Shown here piece after piece: positions 57,823 to 64,000 of a stretch of 64,000 bases of DNA; within the stretch, counting starts at the first letter, position 1; each line of letters starts with the position of its first letter. Under the pieces are notes generated by a model. The model worked only from the letters and a program-made list of their open reading frames with translations. It was not told the DNA's origin and searched no databases. The position numbers and the translations under genes were made by a program. The stretch comes from Mobiluncus sp034180645. Lineage in GTDB: Bacteria; Actinomycetota; Actinomycetes; Actinomycetales; Actinomycetaceae. Where the stretch lies: NCBI RefSeq assembly GCF_034180645.1, contig NZ_JAXFNY010000015.1, positions 62,001 through 126,000 of the forward strand. Direction: 5' to 3'.

Positions 57823-59109
57823 TCAAATGAGGGTGTAACGCACAATCGCGTCTTCACGCGAAGCCCCCGTACCGATGACGGAGATGCGGCAGCCTACCTT
57901 TTCCTCCAGGTAAGCGACGTAGTTCTGGGCCGCCTTGGGGAGCTTCCGGAAATCGGTAATGCCGCTGATATCCTCGCCTTTCCAGCCGGGAACTTCTTCG
58001 TAAATCGGGCGGGACGCGGCAAAGTCCAACGAATAGTCGGGCATCTGGTCGGTACGTCCGCGCGGGGTTTCGTAGCCTACACAGACCGGAATCTTGTCAA
58101 ACTCGGACATGACATCCAGTTTCGTCATCACCAGGTCGGTCAGACCGTTGACGCGCACGGCGTAACGCACTACCACCGCATCAAACCAGCCGGTACGGCG
58201 CGGACGCCCCGTCGTCGCCCCGTATTCTGAACCGAGTTTCCGCAATTGTTCACCAGTTGCATCGGTCAGTTCGGTCGGGAAGGGCCCTTCGCCCACGCGG
58301 GTCGTGTAGGCTTTCATAACCCCCACCACTCGGTCGATGCGAGTCGGGCCGATACCGGTACCGGTGCAGGCTCCTCCCGCGGTGCAGTTCGACGAAGTAA
58401 CGTAAGGATAGGTGCCGTGGTCGATGTCCAGCATGGTCGCTTGACCGCCCTCGAACAGCACCACACGCTTTTCATCCAGCGCGTTGTTCAACACCAGAGA
58501 CGTGTTCGCCACCATCGGGCGCAGCCGCTCCGTGTAGGACAGCAGTTCCTGGGTGACTTCGATGGGGTCGATAGGTTCAGCATGGGGCCAGCCTTGCGAA
58601 ATGCTCTTAAGGATTTCGGACATGGCGGTGACTTTTTCACCCAAAATCTCGGGGTCGAACAGGTCTTGGACTTGGATTCCAATCCGGTACATCTTTTCGG
58701 CATAGGTCGGGCCAATCCCTCGCCCGGTCGTGCCGATTTTGCGGGGGCCACGGTACTGTTCAGAAGAACGGTCAATGGCGATGGCAAAAGGTGTGATGAC
58801 GTGGGCGCGGCTGGAGATGAGCAGTCTCTCGCAGGGCACGCCCCGCTTCTCCAAGTCATCGATTTCCTGGAACAAAACTTTCGGGTCGATGACGGTGCCG
58901 TTGCCGATAACCGGAGTCACGCGCGGAGACAGGATGCCGGTAGGCAGCAGGTGCAGAGCAAACTTTTCACCACGAACCACCACGGTGTGACCAGCGTTGT
59001 TACCACCATTGTATTTGACCGAAAAATCCACGTCCTTGGCCAGCTGATCAGTTGCCTTTCCTTTACCTTCATCGCCCCACTGGGCTCCCAAAACTACTAT
59101 CGCAGGCAT
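57823..59109 (-). CDS. purA: Adenylosuccinate synthetase
   Basis: 428 aa, first step from IMP to AMP: joins IMP and aspartate with GTP hydrolysis. The N-terminus reads GAQWGDEGKGKATDQLAKDVD (the GDEGKGK P-loop with catalytic Asp), NNAGHTV carries the catalytic His, and GTTGRGIGPTYAEK and EGGQATMLDIDHGTYPYVTSSNC are conserved. Full length. The ATG at 59109 has AAAG upstream. A long open frame on the opposite strand here is a shadow. Confidence 0.97.
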   Translation of the reverse strand: MPAIVVLGAQWGDEGKGKATDQLAKDVDFSVKYNGGNNAGHTVVVRGEKFALHLLPTGILSPRVTPVIGNGTVIDPKVLFQEIDDLEKRGVPCERLLISSRAHVITPFAIAIDRSSEQYRGPRKIGTTGRGIGPTYAEKMYRIGIQVQDLFDPEILGEKVTAMSEILKSISQGWPHAEPIDPIEVTQELLSYTERLRPMVANTSLVLNNALDEKRVVLFEGGQATMLDIDHGTYPYVTSSNCTAGGACTGTGIGPTRIDRVVGVMKAYTTRVGEGPFPTELTDATGEQLRKLGSEYGATTGRPRRTGWFDAVVVRYAVRVNGLTDLVMTKLDVMSEFDKIPVCVGYETPRGRTDQMPDYSLDFAASRPIYEEVPGWKGEDISGITDFRKLPKAAQNYVAYLEEKVGCRISVIGTGASREDAIVRYTLI

Positions 59110-59223
59110 TGTTCTTTCGTCGTCCTTTGGAAATCGGAATTGCGCTATACGCGTAGATTCAGTCTAGCAAATCATCAGAACTTTTGACCCCTCGGTTCAT
59201 AGCTAAGGAATGGCGGTGGCGAA

Positions 59224-59397
59224 TCAAGGACGCGAGGACGCCTCCAGTTCAGCCCATTCCGAGGGAGTCAGCCGGAACACGCCCTTTTCCTCCGCCAAGC
59301 GCTTGGAAGCGAGCGCAGCAGCGATGGCTGAACGCATCAGCAACGATTGCGCCTCCGGAGAAAACGGGAGATTTTGCGGGTTTTCGTCGTCACGCAC
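59224..59397 (-). CDS. Small hypothetical protein
   Basis: 57 aa from GTG at 59397. It contains PFSPEAQSLLMRSAIAAALASKRLAEEKGVFRLTPSEWAELEA, which has the amphipathic helices and codon choice of a real actinobacterial gene. A TAGTTT box lies 7 nt upstream, compatible with leaderless initiation; TTG at 59406 is an alternative. No family recognised. Located between phoH and purA on the same strand. Confidence 0.45.
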   Translation of the reverse strand: MRDDENPQNLPFSPEAQSLLMRSAIAAALASKRLAEEKGVFRLTPSEWAELEASSRP

Positions 59398-59549
59398 GGG
59401 TATCAAACTAGCATTCAGGAGCGAATTTCCCCGGCATCAACACCCGAAACCGCCAAAAATCAACGCAATTTGTCCCTAACTGGCGCACTAAAGGGGAGCG
59501 CCGCACGAAAGCGCGGCGATCGTCGGAGTGCGATTTGGGGTGCGGCACC
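59398..59549. other. Gap downstream of phoH
   Basis: Nothing beyond a short GC-rich inverted stretch (GCCGCACGAAAGCGCGGCG near 59500) that could end phoH transcription. Confidence 0.4.
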
Positions 59550-60962
59550 TCAATAATCAAGCAGACTGGTGACCAAATCCGCGATAGCGCTGCGTTCCGA
59601 ACGAATCAGGGTCGTGTGGGCGAACAGGGACGAACCTTTCAAATCTTCGATGACCGCGGCGATACCGTCATAGCGTCCCACCCGCAGGTTGTCGCGCTGC
59701 GAAACGTCGTGAGTCAGCACAATTTTGGCGTTCTGACCCATCCGGGACAGCACCGTCAACAACACGTTGCGCTCCAGGGACTGCGCCTCATCAACAATCA
59801 CGAACGCGTCATGCAAGGACCGCCCGCGAATGTGGGTCAGCGGCAGCACCTCCAACAGGCCGCGCGCCACGACTTCGTCAACAACCTCGGGAGCCACAAT
59901 CGAGGAGAGAGTGTCGAACACAGCTTGCGCCCACGGATCCATCTTCTCTTCGCCGCTGCCCGGCAGGTAACCCAGGCTCTGCCCCCCGACCGCGTAAATG
60001 GGACGGAACACAACAATCTTGCGGTGCTCGTGACGTTCCACCACCGCGTCCAACCCGGCCGCCAAAGCCAGAGCCGACTTACCCGTTCCGGCGCGTCCCC
60101 CTAGGGAGACAATCCCAATTTCCGGGTTGACCAGGTGATCCATCGCGATACGCTGCTCGGCGGAACGCCCTTTCACGCCGAACAGTTCCCGATCCGTACG
60201 CACTAAATGAACTTTGTTGTCGCCCCAGATGGTGGCCAGGGCGGAGCCTCGCGGGGAACTCAAGATAATTCCGGTATGGATAGGCTGGTACTCCAGCGAG
60301 GGGATTTCGGGTTCTTCAAAGTCGACGCTGTTGTCGTCCTCGTTCACCAGGCTCGCCGGGTCGCTACTGTAAGTCGCGACATCGTTTTCCTCGCCCTCCG
60401 GGTCGTTCGTCAGCACAATCGTGTCGAAGTCCACCGCGCCGTCCTGATAAAGCCGGGACATATCCTGTTCACTCATCTCGCCGCGAATGACCCCGCGATA
60501 GGTGTCCGCCCTGGACAGCGGGTTCCGGTAAACATCGGCGTCCAAGCCGATAGAGGACGCTTTGACCCGCATCGGCAGGTCTTTAGACACGACCGTCACG
60601 TCCGCCCCGGTTTTCGCCAGATTCGCGGCGACTGCCAGAATCTTCGTATCATTGTCGCCCAGGCGCATCCCGGAGGGGAGCACCGAGTCGTCGATAGAGT
60701 TCAGCTCCACCCGCACGGTCCCCCCTTGTGAACCGACCGGAACCGGCTGATCGAGCCGACCGTTGGCGATACGCAAATCGTCGAGCAGGTGCAGCGCCTT
60801 ACGGGCGAAATATCCCAGCTCCGGATCGTGGCGCTTTTTCTCTAACTCGGTGATAACCACCACCGGCAAAATGACCTGGTGTTCGGCAAACTTCAGCAAG
60901 GCCTTCGGATCGGACAACAACACGGACGTATCAAGCACATAGGTGCGCGCAGGGGTAGCCAT
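59550..60962 (-). CDS. PIN-PhoH family ATPase
   Basis: 470 aa. An N-terminal PIN nuclease-like domain (residues 1-150; TYVLDTSVLLSDPKALLKF with the catalytic Asp, VITELEKKRHD with the Glu) is fused to a PhoH P-loop ATPase (about 240-450; GGRAGTGKSALALAAGL Walker A, FVIVDEAQSLERNVLLTVLSRMG Walker B). PhoH2 proteins of this plan in mycobacteria unwind and cut RNA. A TAAGGT box lies 6 nt before the ATG, so the message is probably leaderless. Confidence 0.93.
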   Translation of the reverse strand: MATPARTYVLDTSVLLSDPKALLKFAEHQVILPVVVITELEKKRHDPELGYFARKALHLLDDLRIANGRLDQPVPVGSQGGTVRVELNSIDDSVLPSGMRLGDNDTKILAVAANLAKTGADVTVVSKDLPMRVKASSIGLDADVYRNPLSRADTYRGVIRGEMSEQDMSRLYQDGAVDFDTIVLTNDPEGEENDVATYSSDPASLVNEDDNSVDFEEPEIPSLEYQPIHTGIILSSPRGSALATIWGDNKVHLVRTDRELFGVKGRSAEQRIAMDHLVNPEIGIVSLGGRAGTGKSALALAAGLDAVVERHEHRKIVVFRPIYAVGGQSLGYLPGSGEEKMDPWAQAVFDTLSSIVAPEVVDEVVARGLLEVLPLTHIRGRSLHDAFVIVDEAQSLERNVLLTVLSRMGQNAKIVLTHDVSQRDNLRVGRYDGIAAVIEDLKGSSLFAHTTLIRSERSAIADLVTSLLDY

Positions 60963-60968
60963 GTTTTG

Positions 60969-60974
60969 ACCTTA
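60969..60974 (-). promoter_or_regulatory. -10 box, leaderless start of the PhoH gene
   Basis: On the minus strand TAAGGT, 6 nt, then ATG at 60962. Confidence 0.5.
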
Positions 60975-61059
60975 TCAATAGCACGGGGTTCGAGCGTGCT
61001 AAAGCGCCGGTTTTACGAGGTTCTTACATTTCAATTTCTCGGGGCGGGGGCGGCGCGAC

Positions 61060-61836
61060 TCACTTCCCCAGGCGGCGTTCCCGATTTCCGTAGTCACGCA
61101 GGGCACGCAGGAAGTCGACCTTACGGAAGCTCGGCCAATACGTTTCACAAAAGTAGAACTCGGAATTCGCGCTTTGCCACAGCAAAAATCCACTGAGCCG
61201 CTGCTCCCCCGAAGTGCGAATTACCAGGTCGGGGTCCGGTTGCCCCTTGGTGTATAGGTGTGCTTCGATGTCCTCGAGACGGATTTGGTCAGTCACCTCC
61301 GCCAGGGTTTCCCCCTTCTGAGCCGCTTCGTTGAGGTATTCCCGCACAGCGTTGACGATTTCCTGACGTCCCCCATAAGCGACGGCGATATTGACCACCA
61401 GCGCATTTTCCGGTCCGGTTCCGTTGGCCGCACGCAGGATTGCGGCCAGGCCCGGATCCAGCAGGGACGTGTCGCCCAACACCCGCAAATGGTAGCGGCC
61501 CGAGGCTTGCAAACCTTGTACGGTATGGCCGATGACATCTTGCAAGGGCTGGAGCTCCGCGGCTTTCCGACCCAAGTTGTCAATCGAAAGCATCCACAAG
61601 GTCACGACTTTGACAGGCCATTCCTCGCACCACTGCAACACTTCGGTGATTTTCAGAGCTCCGCGCTGGTGTCCGCGAGTCGCCGGAGCGCCTTCCGCCT
61701 TCGCCCAACGCCGATTTCCGTCCAGGATAATGCCAATATGTCGCGGCACCCCTGCCGGGTCAATTTCACGAATCAAACGTCTGGCGTAAATCCGGTAGAG
61801 GATTCCAGGCTTTGACTTTTTTACGGAGCTGCTCAC
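61060..61836 (-). CDS. uppS: Isoprenyl (polyprenyl) diphosphate synthase, cis-type
   Basis: 258 aa. Condenses isopentenyl diphosphate units in cis to make the polyprenyl carrier for cell wall synthesis. HIGIILDGNRRWAKAEG carries the catalytic D39 of the P-loop-like motif, GHQRGALKITEVLQWCEE the second conserved region, and DPDLVIRTSGEQRLSGFLLWQSANSEFYF the C-terminal substrate-binding block. Start at GTG with a TAAACT box 6 nt upstream. It uses the products of the MEP pathway whose ispD and ispF genes also lie in this window. Confidence 0.95.
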   Translation of the reverse strand: MSSSVKKSKPGILYRIYARRLIREIDPAGVPRHIGIILDGNRRWAKAEGAPATRGHQRGALKITEVLQWCEEWPVKVVTLWMLSIDNLGRKAAELQPLQDVIGHTVQGLQASGRYHLRVLGDTSLLDPGLAAILRAANGTGPENALVVNIAVAYGGRQEIVNAVREYLNEAAQKGETLAEVTDQIRLEDIEAHLYTKGQPDPDLVIRTSGEQRLSGFLLWQSANSEFYFCETYWPSFRKVDFLRALRDYGNRERRLGK

Positions 61837-61842
61837 ATAATC

Positions 61843-61848
61843 AGTTTA
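61843..61848 (-). promoter_or_regulatory. -10 box, leaderless start of uppS
   Basis: On the minus strand TAAACT, 6 nt, then GTG at 61836. Confidence 0.5.
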
Positions 61849-61916
61849 AAACATTTAAACACATAACTTGCCCGTCCTGACTGGCGCGGGTGGGGCAGGC
61901 TGAACGGGGGAACGTT

Positions 61917-62636
61917 ATGGGTGTGAAATCTGGCCGGACGCTGATGCCGCGTCTGGTTAATCCTCGCACCGGGCGGCCCTACACTTTCCAACGTTGGGAT
62001 TGGAAAGCAATGCGCCGCAAACCTGCCTTGCGAGGATGGATTCACACGGTGGCCACCCCACTGTCTATGGCGGCTTCTATCGTGTTGCTGGTGCTGGCGC
62101 CAAAATCCCTTAAATTTGCGTGCGTCGTCTACATGCTGGCTTCCCTGGTGCTGTTTGCGATGAGCGCGGTGTACCACATGGGTTCGTGGCCGAGATCGGT
62201 GGACGCGATTTTGCGCCGTTTCGATCACGCCAATATTTTCCTGCTCATCGCCGGCACCTACACGCCTATCTCATTCGGTCTGCTGGAAGGGCGCGATAGA
62301 ACGATTTTGCTTTCAGTAGTGTGGGTGGGGGCGATTTTGGGGATTGCTACCTCGTTGATTTGGCCGCACGCTCCCCGTTGGGTCAACACGATCCTCTACG
62401 TGGTTTTGGGTTGGGTTGCTTTGATGTATTTCCCCGAGCTCTACACGGCTTCCCTGCCTGCCTTTTGGATGCTGGTCGCGGGCGGTTTGGCCTACACGGT
62501 CGGGGCAGTCATTTATGCCACAAAATGGCCCAACCCCGATCCGAACGTTTTTGGGTTCCACGAGTTTTTCCACGCTTGGACTGTCGCGGCCTGGGCGTGT
62601 CACTGCGTTGCGGCTTATTTCGCTATTCTCGGTTAG
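61917..62636 (+). CDS. Hemolysin III family membrane protein
   Basis: 239 aa with seven helices, PAQR/hemolysin III superfamily. Metal-ligand motifs are present: SAVYHMGSW..VDAILRRFDHANIFLLIAGTYTP near the middle and FHEFFHAWTVAAWACHCVA at the C-terminus (H-x3-H). The name comes from a Bacillus protein; most members are not proven hemolysins. GGGGGAA lies 4-9 nt before the ATG at 61917; the GTG nine codons upstream is less likely. Confidence 0.88.
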   Translation: MGVKSGRTLMPRLVNPRTGRPYTFQRWDWKAMRRKPALRGWIHTVATPLSMAASIVLLVLAPKSLKFACVVYMLASLVLFAMSAVYHMGSWPRSVDAILRRFDHANIFLLIAGTYTPISFGLLEGRDRTILLSVVWVGAILGIATSLIWPHAPRWVNTILYVVLGWVALMYFPELYTASLPAFWMLVAGGLAYTVGAVIYATKWPNPDPNVFGFHEFFHAWTVAAWACHCVAAYFAILG

Positions 62637-62787
62637 GGATTCACAAGGCCGGCGGTTCAGGTTTCCTTGCAGCAGCGGTCTTTTGCCGGGTTGTGTTCGC
62701 TTTTTCCAGCGTTTTACTTGGTTTTAATATCTGGTAAAGTAATGAACGCTTGCGTTGCGGCTGATTTTTGAAACAAGCTAGCTTTCT

Positions 62788-62802
62788 CGCCTGACGCAGG
62801 CG
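62788..62802 (+). other. Small hairpin in the greA leader
   Basis: CGCCTG-ACG-CAGGCG, 6-bp stem, followed by TAATCTTTTAATCTTT; 30 nt before the greA ATG. Possibly attenuator-like, but short. Confidence 0.35.
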
Positions 62803-62832
62803 CTAATCTTTTAATCTTTCAAGGAGACGATT

Positions 62833-63318
62833 ATGGCTGAAGAAGCGAAAAAAAACTGGATGACCCAGGCGTCTTTTGACCGTCTACAAGCTGAGCTCGA
62901 CGAACGCACGGGCCCGATTCGCTCTGAAATCACCAAGAAGATTGACGCGGCCCGCCGCGAGGGCGATCTGAAAGAAAACGGCGGCTACCACGCCGCTCGT
63001 GACGAACAATCCCAAAACGAAACCCGCATCTTGGAACTGCAAGAAATCCTCAAGTACGCCGAAGTTGGCGAAGCCTCCGCCGATGGCACTATCGGACCGG
63101 GCAGCGTAGTGGAGGCAAAAGTCGGACCGAAAAAGATGACGTTCCTGCTGGGTTCGCGCGATGCTGCCAAGGGGATGGATATTCAGGTGTTTTCCCCCGA
63201 CGCTCCCCTCGGCGTGGCGCTGGCTGGTCACCGGACTGGCGACACAGTGGAATACGTTGCGCCGACCGGCAAGAAAATCAAGGTTCAGGTGCTGGACACG
63301 CACCCTTACCAGGGCTAA
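62833..63318 (+). CDS. greA: Transcription elongation factor GreA
   Basis: 161 aa. Stimulates transcript cleavage in stalled RNA polymerase. The coiled-coil N-domain contains the family motif KIDAARREGDLKENGGYHAARDEQSQNETRI with the acidic tip (D, E) that reaches the active site, and the C-domain has GSVVEAKVGPKKMTFLLGSRD. A CAAGGAG Shine-Dalgarno precedes the ATG. Its last 41 bp overlap the convergent acyltransferase gene. Confidence 0.95.
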   Translation: MAEEAKKNWMTQASFDRLQAELDERTGPIRSEITKKIDAARREGDLKENGGYHAARDEQSQNETRILELQEILKYAEVGEASADGTIGPGSVVEAKVGPKKMTFLLGSRDAAKGMDIQVFSPDAPLGVALAGHRTGDTVEYVAPTGKKIKVQVLDTHPYQG

Positions 63319-64000
63319 GCTCTTTCTCTCGATTCTCTCGTTTGGTGCAATATTCCGCCCAGGTTTTCGACCAGGCGGCGAGTTTCGCATCAAACGGGGC
63401 GGTGAGACGCGCCATGACCCACGCCAGACCCACTGTCGCCGCGAAGCACACCAGGGCGTAAACGTAGGGAGCGGCATCAGCCATGCCGAGTTCCCGCAGC
63501 GCCAGCATCGGCAAACGCTGCAACACATAAACCCAGAACAGGTGTTTACCAAACCAGTGCAGCACGGGATTGTTCAGGTGTATGACTAGCGTGATTTGCA
63601 CGACGAAAAGGCAAAACAGCATGGCTTCGAGCTCAAACACCAGGAAGCTCAAGTGATCGAGTTTAGTGGTGAGGACAAAGAGCGCCGCCGTGATGAGTAG
63701 CGCGGAGACGTAACCCCAGGTACGGCGGTAGACGCGCTCGAAGCGGTCGCGAGCCAGGCAGTAGCACATGCCCAACAGATAACAGCACAGCGTGTTGTAG
63801 GTGTAGGTGGCGCTTCCTTTGAAATGCCACATGAACACGGTAAAGCCTCCCACCAGAACACAGTTCAGGATGAAAGCCAGCCACGGGCGATTCCGGAAAA
63901 TGCTAAACGCCAGCCAAGTCAGGACATAGAGCACCAGAATCGCAAAAATGTACCAGCTGGAAGAGCCGATGGACTTCCAGCCGAGGAACGCCCACGCGGT
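63278..64000 (-). CDS. Acyltransferase 3-like membrane protein, partial
   Basis: C-terminal 240 residues of a gene that runs off the window edge. Six or seven helices; the codons before the first in-window ATG continue the frame (SSSWYIFAILVLYVLTWL), so 63934 is not the start. SWYIFAILVLY, NPVLHWFGKHLFWVYVLQRLPML near the end and the overall topology match the O-acyltransferase (Acyltransferase 3) family, which modifies sugars, exopolysaccharides or wall polymers. Its 3' end overlaps greA by 41 bp. Confidence 0.75.
   Translation of the reverse strand, partial: TAWAFLGWKSIGSSSWYIFAILVLYVLTWLAFSIFRNRPWLAFILNCVLVGGFTVFMWHFKGSATYTYNTLCCYLLGMCYCLARDRFERVYRRTWGYVSALLITAALFVLTTKLDHLSFLVFELEAMLFCLFVVQITLVIHLNNPVLHWFGKHLFWVYVLQRLPMLALRELGMADAAPYVYALVCFAATVGLAWVMARLTAPFDAKLAAWSKTWAEYCTKRENREKELSPGKGACPAPEP

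Noticed and set aside
57637..58230. 197-aa plus-strand frame opposite the end of purA
   Set aside because: Most of it is antisense to purA; no Shine-Dalgarno and no recognisable protein.
59184..59556. Plus-strand frames between purA and phoH
   Set aside because: They overlap the better-supported minus-strand 57-aa gene and have no start signals or family features.
1..64000. CRISPR array
   Set aside because: No series of regularly spaced direct repeats and no cas-like gene was found.

Overview
The window comes from a high-GC Gram-positive (actinobacterial) chromosome of roughly 55-60% G+C. Lsr2, CarD, a GTP-dependent PEP carboxykinase, a PIN-PhoH ATPase, an actinobacterial-type TopA with a lysine-rich tail, and many apparently leaderless start codons (a TANNNT box 6-7 nt before ATG/GTG) all fit. 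The anaerobic class III ribonucleotide reductase and the overall style fit the Actinomycetaceae, possibly Mobiluncus; the genus is an inference.

Layout. 1-3.6 kb: tmk, holB and a secreted TAP-like hydrolase. 3.7-5.6 kb: tRNA-Thr(CGT) followed by a decayed copy of its own 3' half, a HigBA toxin-antitoxin pair and lsr2. 5.7-11.6 kb: ispF, a zinc-ribbon membrane protein, a TPM-domain protein, a PAP2 phosphatase and a secreted cell-wall-binding-repeat protein. 11.8-16.5 kb: a compact three-gene signalling operon (LuxR-type regulator, large 7TM sensor-like protein, histidine kinase). 16.5-20.0 kb: an aminotransferase preceded by a second two-component system and a divergent operon of a 19-aa peptide plus a small membrane protein; this block is bounded by a 113-bp duplication of the aminotransferase 5' end, so it looks inserted. 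20.1-23.8 kb: nrdD and nrdG behind two NrdR-type boxes, separated by a lipoprotein gene. 23.8-31 kb: envelope genes (a membrane-anchored amidase, a DsbA-like and a CcdA-like protein, an MgtE_N/CBS protein and a DUF1003 protein). 31-36.6 kb: rlmB, cysS, azlCD, gpmA, carD. 36.7-40.8 kb: a four-gene operon of two DUF1538-type membrane proteins alternating with P-II-like proteins. 40.8-42.8 kb: ispD inside a repeat-rich stretch. 42.8-45.2 kb: a damaged UMF1-family transporter gene fused in frame to a lipoprotein gene. 45.4-50 kb: an MFS gene, an AT-rich secreted/membrane protein pair, bcp and a second MFS gene. 50-64 kb: topA, a CAP-domain protein, a lipoprotein, pckG, purA, phoH, uppS, a hemolysin-III-like gene, greA and a partial acyltransferase.

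The strongest candidates for undescribed biology are the peptide/two-component insertion (17.5-20.0 kb), the DUF1538/P-II operon, the UMF1 locus (duplicated 5' end with leader ORF and terminator, in-frame TGA, and a C7 tract that removes its stop), and two families of small repeats: a 125-bp element with perfect or near-perfect 18-bp terminal inverted repeats (two copies) and a multi-hairpin element that flanks ispD in inverted orientation.
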